A DNA stretch of 64,000 nucleotides from contig CAUJSJ030000037.1 of assembly GCA_963422775.4 (NCBI GenBank), forward strand, positions 62,001-126,000. Direction: 5' to 3'. The translations under genes and the position numbers were made by a program. The notes below the pieces were generated by a model. It worked only from the letters and a program-made list of their open reading frames with translations. It was not told the DNA's origin and made no database searches. Shown piece after piece: positions 18,486 to 27,473 of the stretch; position 1 is the stretch's first letter; each line of letters starts with the position of its first letter. This stretch comes from Pelomonas sp963422775 (GTDB lineage Bacteria > Pseudomonadota > Gammaproteobacteria > Burkholderiales > Burkholderiaceae_C).

Positions 18486-19466
18486 TGAACGTCCGCCCCG
18501 GCCTGCTGCTGGCGCTGCTGCTGCTCGTCGGCGCCGCCGGCGTGGGTGCCGGCGTGCTCATCGGGCAGCACCGGCTGGGCCGATCTGCAGGACGGCAGCA
18601 TGAGCGTCATCCTGTGGGAGATCCGCCTGCCACGGTCGCTGGGCGCCTGGTGGGCCGGCGCGCTGCTGGGCATGGCCGGCGCGATGGCGCAGGGCCTGTT
18701 CCGCAACCCGCTGGCCGACCCCTATCTGCTGGGCAGCGCGTCGGGCGCGGGCCTGGCCGTGGCCGTGGCACTGGCGCTCACGGGCATCTCGCCGCAGACC
18801 TCGTCACTGCTCGCCCGCGTGGGGCTGACGGGCATCGCCTTCGTGGGCACGCTGGTGGGCGTGGGCCTGACGCTCATCCTCGCTCGCGGCGTGGAGCAGA
18901 CCTTGCGGTTGCTGCTGGCCGGCGTCGTCGTCGGCGTCGTGCTGAATGCGCTCACGGGTCTCGCCACGCTGTGGGCGCCGGACATCCTGCGCGCCATGCA
19001 GGCCTTCCTGCTCGGCAACACCGGCCTGCTGGGCTGGAACAGCGTCGGCGTGATGGCGGCCTGCGGCGTCGCGGCGGCGCTGATCGGCCTGCTCGCGAGC
19101 CCCGCGCTGGACGCGCTGACGCTGGGCGAAGCGACGGCCACTTCGCTGGGCGTGCGCATGGGCCTGATGCGGCTGCTGCTGATCCTCGCATTCGCGCTGG
19201 CCACCGGTGCGGCCGTCGCGCAGACAGGCATCGTGGCCTTCGTCGGCCTCGTCGCACCGCACCTGGTGCGCACCTTCTGCCCCATGCTGCATGGCCGGCT
19301 CATCCTGCTGTCGGCTGCCGCGGGCGGCGCCCTGCTGCTCGCTGCCGACGTGCTCGCACGCGCGCTGATCCGCCCGCAAGAACTGCCGGTCGGCCTGGTC
19401 ACCGCGCTCTTGGGAGGCGTCTATCTGCTGGTGCTGATGCACCGCCGCGGAGCACCAACACGATGA
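18485..19466 (+). pseudogene. btuC: Cobalamin ABC transporter permease BtuC, one-base frameshift
   Basis: FecCD-family permease. ATG 18485, overlapping the btuF stop, opens a first TM helix (MNVRPGLLLALLLLVGAAG...GVLIG). The frame breaks in the G-run at 18563-18565. Dropping one G gives VLIGSTGWADLQDG and joins to the remaining 300 residues, which include LPRSLGAWWAGALLGMAGA, FRNPLADPYLLG and GFVGLVAPHLVR-like FVGLVAPHLVR. The rest of the operon is intact, so a homopolymer assembly error is likely. If real, translation could restart at ATG 18546 or 18600 and would lack TM1. Confidence 0.85.
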
Positions 19467-20221
19467 CGGCGCTGCACGCCCGCATCGAGCGCGTCCGCAT
19501 CGACGGCCGCGACCTGATCCACGACATCGACCTGCACATCCCGCAAGGTCGCTGGACGGCCATCGTCGGTCCCAACGGCGCCGGCAAGTCGACGCTGCTG
19601 CGCGCCGTCGCCGGCCTGCAGCGCTGCGATGGCGCCGTGCAACTCGGCGGCAAGCCGCTCAACGACTGGCCGTCGCGCGAGCGCGCCCGCCAGCTCGCCT
19701 GGATGGGCCAGCAGGAAACCGGCGCCGATGACCTGACGGCGCTGGACGTCGTGCTGCTCGGCCGCCTGCCCCACCGCCCCTGGCTGGCGCCGCCCACCGC
19801 GGCCGACCACGCGGCCGTTCGCTCCGCGATGGAGTCCACGCAAAGCTGGCCCTGGCGCGAGCGCCGCCTGGGGTCGCTCTCGGGCGGCGAGCGCCAGCGC
19901 GTGCTGCTCGCGCGCGCCCTGGCCGTGCAGGCCCCGCTGACGCTGATGGACGAGCCGCTGGCCCACCTGGACCCGCCCCACCAGGCCGAATGGATGGCCA
20001 TCGTCCGCGCCCGCGTCGCCGCCGATCACAGCGTCGTCAGCGTGCTGCACGAGCTGCACCTGGCCCTGCAGGCCGACCACCTCGTGCTGATGGCCGACGG
20101 CCGCATCGTGCACACCGGCGCACCGGCCGACACGGCCACACATGAAGCGTTGAAGCGCGTCTTCGGTCCCAGCCTGCACATCGCCCAGATCGAGGGGCGC
20201 TGGGTGGCCCTGCCCTTGTGA
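19463..20221 (+). CDS. btuD: Cobalamin ABC transporter ATPase BtuD
   Basis: ATP-binding subunit of the BtuCDF B12 importer. Walker A is GPNGAGKS (residues 36-43), the signature is LSGGERQRVLLARAL, Walker B is LTLMDEP and the switch His is in SVLHELH. The product is 252 residues. The start overlaps the btuC stop by 4 nt (ATGA), which makes it part of the same operon. Near the signature the usual acidic D-loop is intact (LAHLDP). Confidence 0.94.
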   Translation: MTALHARIERVRIDGRDLIHDIDLHIPQGRWTAIVGPNGAGKSTLLRAVAGLQRCDGAVQLGGKPLNDWPSRERARQLAWMGQQETGADDLTALDVVLLGRLPHRPWLAPPTAADHAAVRSAMESTQSWPWRERRLGSLSGGERQRVLLARALAVQAPLTLMDEPLAHLDPPHQAEWMAIVRARVAADHSVVSVLHELHLALQADHLVLMADGRIVHTGAPADTATHEALKRVFGPSLHIAQIEGRWVALPL

Positions 20222-20231
20222 GAACCCACCC

Positions 20232-20801
20232 ATGCAGATCGAACAACCTCCCGTCCACCGCGAACGCGTCATCCCCAGCGGCGAGCGCCGCGGCCTCGTG
20301 CTCGTGCACACGGGCGACGGCAAGGGCAAGAGCACGGCCGCCTTCGGCCTGGCGCTGCGGGCGCACGGCCGCGGTAAGCCGGTGCGCATCTACCAGTTCA
20401 TGAAGGTGCCCAGCGCGCGCTTCGGCGAGCACCGCGTGTTCGAGCAACTGGGCGTGCCGATCGAGGGCCTGGGGGACGGCTTCTCGTGGAAGAGCAAGGA
20501 CCTGGAGCACTCCGCGGAGCTGGCCCGGGAGGGCTGGGCTCGGGCCGAATCCGTCATCCGCGCGGGCGAGCATTTCCTCGTCGTGCTGGACGAGATCATG
20601 TACCCGCTGCGCTACGGCTGGCTGGCGCTGGACGGCGTCGTGGCCTGCCTGCGCGAGCGGCCCACCCATGTGCACGTCGTGCTGACCGGGCGGGGCGCGC
20701 CGGCGGAGTTGATCGAGCTGGCAGATACGGTCACCGAGATGACGCTGGTCAAGCATCACTACCGGGCCGGCGTGCCGGCGCAGCGCGGTATCGAAGACTG
20801 A
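20232..20801 (+). CDS. cobO: Cob(I)yrinic acid a,c-diamide adenosyltransferase
   Basis: CobO/BtuR family enzyme that moves the 5'-deoxyadenosyl group of ATP to cob(I)alamin or corrinoid precursors. The P-loop variant HTGDGKGKSTAAFG lies at residues 26-39, with IYQFMKVP and the Walker-B-like VVLDEIMYPLRYG further on. Length is 189 residues. It starts 10 nt after btuD and its stop overlaps the cbiB start by 1 nt (TGATG). Confidence 0.95.
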   Translation: MQIEQPPVHRERVIPSGERRGLVLVHTGDGKGKSTAAFGLALRAHGRGKPVRIYQFMKVPSARFGEHRVFEQLGVPIEGLGDGFSWKSKDLEHSAELAREGWARAESVIRAGEHFLVVLDEIMYPLRYGWLALDGVVACLRERPTHVHVVLTGRGAPAELIELADTVTEMTLVKHHYRAGVPAQRGIED

Positions 20802-21715
20802 TGCCCGTCCTGCTGCCCCTGGCCATCCTCGTCGCACTGCTGGTCGACCGGCTGTGCGGCGAGCCACCGGCCTGGGCGCACCCGGTCGTCGGCATGGGCC
20901 GCTACCTTGGCCTCTTCAAACTCACGCGACTGCCGGCGGCCCTGGGCTTCGTGGCCGGCGCCCTGGCCTGGCTGGTGGGTGTTGTCCTGGTGGGCTTCAT
21001 CGCGCTGTGGCTGCAAGGCTGGGTGCTGCTGGCGCTGCAGCCCTGGGCCTCGCCGCTGCGCCTGGCTGGCGCCGCGTTGCTGATCGGCCTGCTGCTCAAG
21101 CCGCTGCTGGCCTGGCGCATGCTGGCCGAGGAAGCGCTGGCCGTCGAGGCTGCATTGAACGAATCACTGGACGCCGGACGCGCGCGGCTGTCGCGCCTGG
21201 TCAGCCGCGACACCTCGGCGCTGACCGACACCGAGGTGCGCGAGGCCGCCATCGAGACACTGGCCGAGAACCTGAACGACTCGGTCATCGCGCCGCTGTT
21301 CTGGTGTGCGATTGCCGGCCTGCCCGGCGCAGCGATCTACCGTTTTGCGAACACGGCGGACGCGATGTGGGGCTACCGTGACGAGCGCGAGTGGTGCGGC
21401 AAGTGGGCGGCGCGGGCGGACGATGCGCTGTCGTGGCTGCCGGCACGGTTGACGGCGCTGGTGCTGATGCCACCGTCGCTGGCGCGGCTCGTGCGCGAGG
21501 CGCGACGCACGCCCTCGCCCAACAGCGGCTGGCCGATGGCCGCGATGGCGCTGCGGCTGGACCGGCGCTTGGGCAAGCCGGGCGTCTACAGCTTGCATGC
21601 CGAAGGCCGGCCCGTGCGGCCCGGCGATCTGCACGCGGCACGCGTGGTGGCGCGGCAGGCCGTCGTCATCGGCGCCGCGCTGATCGCGGTGTTGGCCTGG
21701 GCGTTGCGGGCATGA
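20801..21715 (+). CDS. cbiB: Adenosylcobinamide-phosphate synthase
   Basis: Membrane enzyme (CbiB; CobD in the aerobic nomenclature) that attaches the aminopropanol arm to adenosylcobyric acid. The 304-residue product starts with hydrophobic segments containing LVDRLCGEPPAWAHPVVGMGRY. It has the family motifs SRDTSALTDTEVREAAIETLAENLNDSVIAPLFW and YRFANTADAMWGY. Several TM helices are predictable. The start overlaps cobO and the stop overlaps cobC (ATGA). Confidence 0.95.
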   Translation: MPVLLPLAILVALLVDRLCGEPPAWAHPVVGMGRYLGLFKLTRLPAALGFVAGALAWLVGVVLVGFIALWLQGWVLLALQPWASPLRLAGAALLIGLLLKPLLAWRMLAEEALAVEAALNESLDAGRARLSRLVSRDTSALTDTEVREAAIETLAENLNDSVIAPLFWCAIAGLPGAAIYRFANTADAMWGYRDEREWCGKWAARADDALSWLPARLTALVLMPPSLARLVREARRTPSPNSGWPMAAMALRLDRRLGKPGVYSLHAEGRPVRPGDLHAARVVARQAVVIGAALIAVLAWALRA

Positions 21716-22686
21716 ATGCGCCGCTGCTGCCGGAGCATGGCGGCCCGGATGGCGGCCCAGCGGTCGCGCACGATTTCTCCACCAACGCCAACCCGCTCGG
21801 CCCACCGCCGGCGTTGCTGAGCGCAGTTCAGCAGGCCGACCGGCGCAGCTACCCCGACCCCAGCTACCGCGCGCTACGGCGCCGTCTGGGCGATGAAGAC
21901 CTCGTGCTGCCCACGGCCGGCGGCGCGGAAGGCATTCGCCGGCTGACGCTGGCGGCGATGCTGGCCGGCCGGCGCGAGGTCTGGGTGCCGCGGCCGGGCT
22001 TTGGCGACTACGCCGCCGCGGCGCGGGCCCTGGGCCTTGCGGTGAAGCCCTACGCCGACCCGGCCGACATCAGGCCCACCGCGCTGGCGCTGGTCTGGAT
22101 CTGCGAGCCCTGCAACCCGACCGGCGCCAGCGTGTCGTCATGGCCGGCACTGGATGCCCTCGTCGTGGTGGACCGCGCGTACGAGCCGCTGCGCCTTCAC
22201 GGCGTCACCTCCGCCCTGCCACCCGGCGCCTGGCAGCTGATCTGCCCGAACAAGGCCCTGGGCCTGACCGGCGTGCGCGCGGGCTATCTCGTCGCGCCTG
22301 CGGCCGACGAGGTCTGGGCCCACGCGCTGTCGCTGGCGCCGAGCTGGGTGCTGTCGGCCGAAGGCGTCGCAATGCTGATGCACTGGCCCGGCGACGACAC
22401 GCAAGCCTGGCTGGCCGACGCTCGTGCCCGGCTGCGCGAATGGACGACGGCGCAGCGCGCACTGCTGGCCGACCTGGACTGGCTGCAACAGCCCAGCTGC
22501 ACCCACTTCTGGCTGGCCCGACCGCCACGGGCCGACATCGGCACGCGGCTGCGCGAGCGTGGCTTGCGTGTGCGCGACGCCACCTCGTTCGGGCTGCCCG
22601 GCTGGGTGCGCGTGTCGGCCCAGGCGCCGGCCGCCCGGCAGGCGCTGCAGCAGGCCTTGCTTGAAATCGAAGGCGAAGACTCATGA
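21712..22686 (+). CDS. cobC: Threonine-phosphate decarboxylase CobC/CobD-like
   Basis: PLP aminotransferase-fold enzyme that supplies aminopropanol phosphate for the step catalysed by CbiB. The 324-residue product has FSTNANPLGPPP at the start, WICEPCNPTG for the substrate/cofactor pocket and the Schiff-base lysine in ICPNKALGLTGVRAGY. The family resembles HisC, but position between cbiB and cobQ fixes the role. The gene overlaps both neighbours by 4 nt. The gene name cobC follows aerobic-pathway usage. Confidence 0.92.
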   Translation: MNAPLLPEHGGPDGGPAVAHDFSTNANPLGPPPALLSAVQQADRRSYPDPSYRALRRRLGDEDLVLPTAGGAEGIRRLTLAAMLAGRREVWVPRPGFGDYAAAARALGLAVKPYADPADIRPTALALVWICEPCNPTGASVSSWPALDALVVVDRAYEPLRLHGVTSALPPGAWQLICPNKALGLTGVRAGYLVAPAADEVWAHALSLAPSWVLSAEGVAMLMHWPGDDTQAWLADARARLREWTTAQRALLADLDWLQQPSCTHFWLARPPRADIGTRLRERGLRVRDATSFGLPGWVRVSAQAPAARQALQQALLEIEGEDS

Positions 22687-24134
22687 GTGCAAAAGCAGTG
22701 ATGGTGCTGGGCACCACCAGCGGCGCGGGCAAGAGCTGGCTGGCCACGGCGCTGTGCCGCTGGTATGCCCGCCAGGGGCTCAAGGTCGCGCCCTTCAAGG
22801 CGCAGAACATGAGCAACAACGCGCGCGTCGTTCCCGGGCTGAACGGGCACATGGGCGAGATCGGGTCGGCCCAGTACTTCCAGGCCCTGGCCGCTCGCCG
22901 CGTGCCCGAGGTGCGCATGAACCCCGTGCTGCTCAAGCCCGAGGCCGATACGCAGAGCCAGGTCGTTGTGCTCGGCGAGGTGGACGCCACGCTGTCGACC
23001 ATGCCTTGGCGCGAGCGCAGTGCGCTGCTCAAGCCCCGTGCTCAGGCGGCATTGCACGAGCTGCTGCGCGAGAACGACGTCGTCGTCATCGAAGGCGCGG
23101 GCTCGCCGGCCGAGATCAACCTGGCGCCGAGCGACTACGTCAACCTCGGCACCGCGCGGGATTCGCAGGCCGCCTGCCTGCTCGTCACCGACATCGACCG
23201 CGGCGGCGCCTTCGCCCACCTCTTCGGCACCCACCAGCTGATGCCCGAGGACGTGCGCGCCCAGGTACGCGGCTTCGTGCTGAACCGCTTCCGTGGCGAT
23301 GCCGGCCTGCTGGCACCGGGCCCCGAGCAGCTGCAGCGCCTGACCGGCGTGCCCACCATCGCCACGCTGCCAATGTGGCGCGGCCACGGCCTGCCCGAAG
23401 AGGACGGTGTGTTTGATGACGGCACGACGGGCGATGGCCTTCGCATCGCCGTCATCGCCTACCCGCGCATCTCCAACCTCGACGAGTTCCAGCCGCTGCG
23501 CCAACTGCCCGGCGTGCGCTTGTCCTGGGCGCGCGAGCCCAAGGACCTGGCCGGTGTGGACTGGATCATCCTGCCCGGCTCCAAGTCCACCGCAGCCGAC
23601 CTGGCCTGGTTGCGCGCGCAAAAGCTCGATGCCGCCATCAACACCCACCGCGGCCGCGTGTTGGGCATCTGCGGCGGCCTGCAGATGCTGGGCGAGGCGC
23701 TGATCGACCCGCACGGCGTGGACGGCAACGCGCCGGGCCTGGGGCTGCTGCCGCTGGTGACGGTTTTCGAGCCCGAGAAGCTGCTGCGCAGCACGGAGTT
23801 CCGCTTCGCCGATGCGCTGGACGGTGCCTGGCAGGCCCTGGCCGGCGTGCAGGCCAGCGGCTACGAGATCCGCCACGGCCGCACGCTGCCCCACGCCGGG
23901 CTGCCGCCGCCGCGCATCGCGCTGCGCAATTCGGCCGGGGAGGCGGTGGGCTGGCAAGGTGGTCAAGGCGGCCAGGTGCTGGGCGTCTACGCCCATGGCC
24001 TGTTCGAGCAGCCGGCCGTGCTCCAGGCGCTGTTCGGGCAGGCCGGGCGGCCGCTGGAGGCGGTCTTCGACGGCCTCGCCGACTTCATTGACCTGCACTT
24101 TCAGCCGGGCACGCTGGCTTCGCTGATCGGCTGA
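22683..24134 (+). CDS. cobQ: Cobyric acid synthase
   Basis: Glutamine-dependent amidase that amidates four side chains of adenosylcobyrinic a,c-diamide. The N-terminal dethiobiotin-synthetase-like domain has GTTSGAGKSWLATALCR. The C-terminal type I glutamine amidotransferase domain has the nucleophile Cys in VLGICGGLQMLG and the catalytic His in VYAHGLFE. Length is 483 residues. It is the last gene of the B12 run; cobS, cobT and the corrin-ring genes are not in this window, so the locus serves uptake and lower-arm/side-chain salvage. Confidence 0.96.
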   Translation: MSAKAVMVLGTTSGAGKSWLATALCRWYARQGLKVAPFKAQNMSNNARVVPGLNGHMGEIGSAQYFQALAARRVPEVRMNPVLLKPEADTQSQVVVLGEVDATLSTMPWRERSALLKPRAQAALHELLRENDVVVIEGAGSPAEINLAPSDYVNLGTARDSQAACLLVTDIDRGGAFAHLFGTHQLMPEDVRAQVRGFVLNRFRGDAGLLAPGPEQLQRLTGVPTIATLPMWRGHGLPEEDGVFDDGTTGDGLRIAVIAYPRISNLDEFQPLRQLPGVRLSWAREPKDLAGVDWIILPGSKSTAADLAWLRAQKLDAAINTHRGRVLGICGGLQMLGEALIDPHGVDGNAPGLGLLPLVTVFEPEKLLRSTEFRFADALDGAWQALAGVQASGYEIRHGRTLPHAGLPPPRIALRNSAGEAVGWQGGQGGQVLGVYAHGLFEQPAVLQALFGQAGRPLEAVFDGLADFIDLHFQPGTLASLIG

Positions 24135-24176
24135 CCTCGCGGGCACGAGCCGATACTTGATGCCCGCCTTTCACAC

Positions 24177-24413
24177 ATGCAGAAGATGCCCAGATCCACC
24201 GCGCTCGCCGTGACCCTCTCTTGCCTGCTCGCCGGCTGCAGCGCACCTCGCCTGCAAACGCCCGGCGAAGCCGCCAACGAGCTCAGCAAGGGCAACCAGG
24301 CCCAGCTGGAGGCGCAGTGCGGCAACGCGGGCCAGCAGGCTGTCGACTGCAAGCGCCGCGTGCGCGAGGAGTTTGCCGCACTGCGCAGGAAGAACGGGCA
24401 GGACGCCGGTTGA
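24177..24413 (+). CDS. Small lipoprotein of unknown function
   Basis: A 78-residue protein with a lipoprotein signal whose lipobox is L-L-A-G-C (Cys21). The mature part is polar, with two further Cys (AQCGNAGQQAVDCKRRVREEF) and a basic helical end. No family is recognised. It lies 42 nt after cobQ and its stop overlaps the TTG start of the next gene, so the two may be co-translated. Confidence 0.6.
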   Translation: MQKMPRSTALAVTLSCLLAGCSAPRLQTPGEAANELSKGNQAQLEAQCGNAGQQAVDCKRRVREEFAALRRKNGQDAG

Positions 24414-25000
24414 CCGCGCGAAGGCGCCTGGCTGCGGCAGCCGCGGCGGCACTGGCCTTGGCCAGCAGCAGCGCGGCCGCAGGGAGCGCAGACCTGACGA
24501 ACGCGGCGGGCGCCGCGGCCGGCATCGTCGGCAGCATCTACGGGCATGAGCTGGGCCATGCCGTGGCGTTTGGCCTGCTGGGCGCGAGCGACATTGCCAT
24601 CGACGTCCCGGGCGGCCAGTGCCGGCTGCTGTGCGGGGCGACCCGGGCACGGTTGGGCCGCACGCTGACCGCCGAAGAGCGGCGCTGGGCCAGTGCCGCC
24701 GGCCTGCTGTCCGCCAACCTGTTGGGCGAGGCCTTGCTCGACCGCCGCTCGCTGGCGCGTTCGGGCTTTGGCCAGGGTTACCTGGCCGCCAACCTGTACT
24801 CCAACGTGTTCCACGTCTACAGCTACTACACGCGCCGCGTCGGCGTGGACGGCTATGCCGGCAACGACCTCGACCAGTTCGAGGCCGCCGGCGGCAACCC
24901 GCACCTGTTGTCTGCCGCCCTCGTGGGCTACACGCTGTACTCGCTCAAGCGCATGCAGGACCGCAGAATCCCGCTGTTGTTCGTCCGCATCCCGTTTTGA
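24410..25000 (+). CDS. Exported protein with HELGH motif, function unknown
   Basis: TTG 24410 is taken as start because it overlaps the upstream stop (TTGA) and opens a signal-like segment (RRRLAAAAAAALALASSSAAA). The 196-residue product has IYGHELGHAVAFGLLG at about residues 43-58, an HExxH-type zinc-site motif, then a Cys-containing strand. A Tyr/Asn-rich middle (LYSNVFHVYSYYTRR) follows. HELGHA is also seen in membrane M50 peptidases, but the usual second NPDG-type motif is not visible. A minimal metallopeptidase or a non-catalytic relative is possible. Confidence 0.6.
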   Translation: MTARRRLAAAAAAALALASSSAAAGSADLTNAAGAAAGIVGSIYGHELGHAVAFGLLGASDIAIDVPGGQCRLLCGATRARLGRTLTAEERRWASAAGLLSANLLGEALLDRRSLARSGFGQGYLAANLYSNVFHVYSYYTRRVGVDGYAGNDLDQFEAAGGNPHLLSAALVGYTLYSLKRMQDRRIPLLFVRIPF

Positions 25001-25029
25001 TCGCCAGCCCACCGCTGCAAGGAGCCCTC

Positions 25030-26100
25030 ATGCGCCGAATCCTCGCCACCGTGCTGGCCGCGCTGCCACTGGTCGCCCACGCCTGGGGCCCGGACGGCCA
25101 CCAGACCGTGGCCACCATCGCCGCCGGCCTCATCAAGGGCAGCCCGGCCGAGTCCCGCGTGGCGGCGCTGCTGGGCGACATCTCGATGCCGCTGGCATCG
25201 ATCTGGGCCGACTGCGTCAAGGGCATCTCGCCCAGCCACGACTACAAGTACCCGGCGCCCGGCAAGTACCCCGAATGCGGCCCGCTGGAAACGCCGGCCC
25301 GCATCGCCGAGATGGCGGACTACGTGAAGCGCAACGACAAGCAGTGCCACATCGGCATGGACGAGGACAGCTGCCACCGCCAGACGCACTACGCCGACAT
25401 CACGCTGCAGCGCAGCCGCTACCTGCTCGGCTTCGTCGGCACGCGCGAGGACGACGTTGCCGGCGCAATCCGCACCGCGATCCTCGTGCTGCAGGGCAAG
25501 CCTGCGGCCGGCCCGCCGCACTTCAAGAACCAGCGCGAGGCCCTGCTCGTGCTCATCCACCTGGTGGGCGACCTGCACCAGCCGCTGCACGTCGGCTCGA
25601 TCTACCTCGATGCATCAGGCGCCCGCCTGGACCCCGACAAGACCGGGCTGGACGAGAACAGCTTCACCGTGGGCGGCAACAGCCTGTGGGTGGTGGGCGC
25701 GCCAAAACCAGCCGCCCCAGCACCCGCGCCCGCCGGCGCAGCGGGCGAGGATGGCCCGGTGACGGCCGGCTTCGGCCCGCTGAAGCTGCACACGCTGTGG
25801 GACGGCGTGCCGGACAAGTTCAAACCCAAGCGCGTCGACGCCGTGTGGCTGGCCGAGGCGCGCAAGATCCGCCCCAACCAGGGCGACCCCGTCGACTGGC
25901 CGGCCCGCTGGGCCTCGCAGTCGCTCGACCAGGCCGGCCTGGCCTTCACGGGACTGAAGTTCTCGGCCAAGCAAGGCTCGCACTGGACCGTCGTGCTACC
26001 CAGCGGCTACAGCGCCAAGGCGGACGCCATCAAGCGCCAGCAGCTGACGCTTGCCGGGGCCAAGCTGGCGCAAACGCTGAAGGCCGTGTTCCCTAACTAG
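25030..26100 (+). CDS. S1/P1-type nuclease
   Basis: Secreted zinc-dependent single-strand nuclease/3'-nucleotidase family. ATG 25030 follows GGAG. The signal peptide (MRRILATVLAALPLVAHA) is cut before Trp19, whose free amino group is a zinc ligand in this family. Downstream are His24 in GPDGHQT, the HYADI segment, the ligand motif LVGDLHQPLHVG and GGNSLWVV. Length is 356 residues with a Pro/Ala-rich insertion near 220-235. It is convergent with the ferredoxin gene and overlaps its 3' end by 8 nt. Confidence 0.9.
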   Translation: MRRILATVLAALPLVAHAWGPDGHQTVATIAAGLIKGSPAESRVAALLGDISMPLASIWADCVKGISPSHDYKYPAPGKYPECGPLETPARIAEMADYVKRNDKQCHIGMDEDSCHRQTHYADITLQRSRYLLGFVGTREDDVAGAIRTAILVLQGKPAAGPPHFKNQREALLVLIHLVGDLHQPLHVGSIYLDASGARLDPDKTGLDENSFTVGGNSLWVVGAPKPAAPAPAPAGAAGEDGPVTAGFGPLKLHTLWDGVPDKFKPKRVDAVWLAEARKIRPNQGDPVDWPARWASQSLDQAGLAFTGLKFSAKQGSHWTVVLPSGYSAKADAIKRQQLTLAGAKLAQTLKAVFPN

Positions 26101-26350
26101 CGGTTGCTGCGATCAGTCGCTGGTATTTCTGCAGCAGCGTCTCGCGGCTCTCGATGTGGGCCGGGTTGATCGGGATGCAGGCCACCGGGCAGAGCATCAC
26201 GCACTGCGGCTCGTCGAAGTGGCCGACGCATTCGGTGCACTTGGCGGGCTCGATCTGGTAGAACTCCTCGCCCATCGAGATCGCGTTGTTCGGGCAGGCG
26301 GGCTCGCAGACGTCGCAGTTGATGCACTCATCCGTGATCATGAGTGCCAT
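26093..26350 (-). CDS. 2[4Fe-4S] ferredoxin, YfhL type
   Basis: An 85-residue cytoplasmic electron carrier with two cluster motifs: CINCDVCEPACP near residues 9-20 and CTECVGHFDEPQCVMLCP further on. The second motif has the 8-residue insertion typical of the Alvin-like or YfhL subgroup. It lies just downstream of coaD, a standard arrangement in Betaproteobacteria. The physiological partner cannot be read from the sequence. Confidence 0.94.
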   Translation of the reverse strand: MALMITDECINCDVCEPACPNNAISMGEEFYQIEPAKCTECVGHFDEPQCVMLCPVACIPINPAHIESRETLLQKYQRLIAATAS

Positions 26351-26352
26351 CG

Positions 26353-26853
26353 TCAGCCCTCCTTGCGACAGCGCTCGTTCAGGCGCGCCAGCACCCCGGG
26401 CGATACGAACTCGGCCACTTCGCCACCCAGCGTCGCGATCTCGCGCACGAAGGTGCTGGACGTGTACTGATGCCGCTCACCGGGCGTCAGGAAGATGGTC
26501 TCGACCTCGGGCATGAGCTTGCGGTTCATGCCGGCCATCTGGAACTCGTACTCGAAGTCGCCGCCGGTGCGCAGGCCGCGCACGACGACGCGGCCGGCGT
26601 GCGCTCGCACGAAGTCGCGCAGCAGGCCGTCGAACGCGATGACCTCGACATTGCCCAGCGGCGCCGCCGCTTCCTGCACCATCGCCAGCCGTTCGTCGAG
26701 CGAAAACAGCGTCTTCTTGTGGTGGCCGACGGCCACCGCCAACACCAGGCGCTCGAACATGCCGGCCGCCCGCCGCATCAAGTCCTCATGGCCCAGCGTG
26801 ATCGGGTCGAACGTGCCGGGGTAGATGGCCGTGATCTGCGTGCGGGATGTCAT
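26353..26853 (-). CDS. coaD: Phosphopantetheine adenylyltransferase
   Basis: CoaD makes dephospho-CoA from 4'-phosphopantetheine and ATP. The 166-residue product has the nucleotidyl-transferase motif TLGH (residues 19-22) in YPGTFDPITLGHED, RGLRTGGDFEYEFQMA and YTSSTFVREIA (ISSTxVR-type motif). The start overlaps the rsmD stop by 4 nt, so rsmD-coaD-ferredoxin are probably one transcript. Confidence 0.96.
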   Translation of the reverse strand: MTSRTQITAIYPGTFDPITLGHEDLMRRAAGMFERLVLAVAVGHHKKTLFSLDERLAMVQEAAAPLGNVEVIAFDGLLRDFVRAHAGRVVVRGLRTGGDFEYEFQMAGMNRKLMPEVETIFLTPGERHQYTSSTFVREIATLGGEVAEFVSPGVLARLNERCRKEG

Positions 26854-27473
26854 GGGGCAGGATTGTCCTCGCGACGCAGCAATTGGAAGTGCACTGCACC
26901 GGCGCGCCCCTGCCGCCAGGTGGTGAATCCGGCCGGCGGCGGGATTTCACCGGGAGACTCCACGTAGATCAGCCCACCTTCGGCCAGCAGTGCCGTGGCC
27001 GCGGCCAGCGCGCGGTCGAACAGGTTGTCGGCGAAGGGCGGGTCGAGAAAGATCAGGTCGAAACGGTCCGGGCAGGCGGTCATCCAGTTCAGCGCATTGG
27101 CCCGGTGGATGGTGATGGCGGTGGCCTGAAGGCGCTTCTGGCTGGCCCGCAGCAGGTCCGCCAGCAGCGCCTCGCGCTCGATCATCACCACCGCAGCCGC
27201 GCCGCGCGACGCCGCCTCGAAGCCCAGGGCCCCGCTGCCGGCAAACGCATCCAGCACGCGCCAGCCGTCCAGCGTTTGGCCCAGCCAGTTGAAGACGGTT
27301 TCGCGGACGCGGTCGGACGTCGGGCGCAGGCCCGGCAGGTCGGGCACCGGGAGCTTGGAGCGCTTCCACTGGCCGCCGATGATGCGAACCTCACCCTGGC
27401 CCGCGGCGAGTGGCTTGGCGACGGCACGCCCTCGGGGCGGCGGCAGTTGGCGTTCGTCCCGGGCGGCCATCAT
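26850..27473 (-). CDS. rsmD: 16S rRNA (guanine966-N2)-methyltransferase
   Basis: SAM-dependent methyltransferase acting on G966 of 16S rRNA. The 207-residue product has RIIGGQWKRSKLPVP at the N-terminus, the SAM-binding VLDAFAGSGALGFEAASRG and catalytic DLIFLDPPF. It overlaps hisF by 4 nt. The ATG at 27473 is followed by a second in-frame ATG; both are possible. Confidence 0.95.
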   Translation of the reverse strand: MMAARDERQLPPPRGRAVAKPLAAGQGEVRIIGGQWKRSKLPVPDLPGLRPTSDRVRETVFNWLGQTLDGWRVLDAFAGSGALGFEAASRGAAAVVMIEREALLADLLRASQKRLQATAITIHRANALNWMTACPDRFDLIFLDPPFADNLFDRALAAATALLAEGGLIYVESPGEIPPPAGFTTWRQGRAGAVHFQLLRREDNPAP

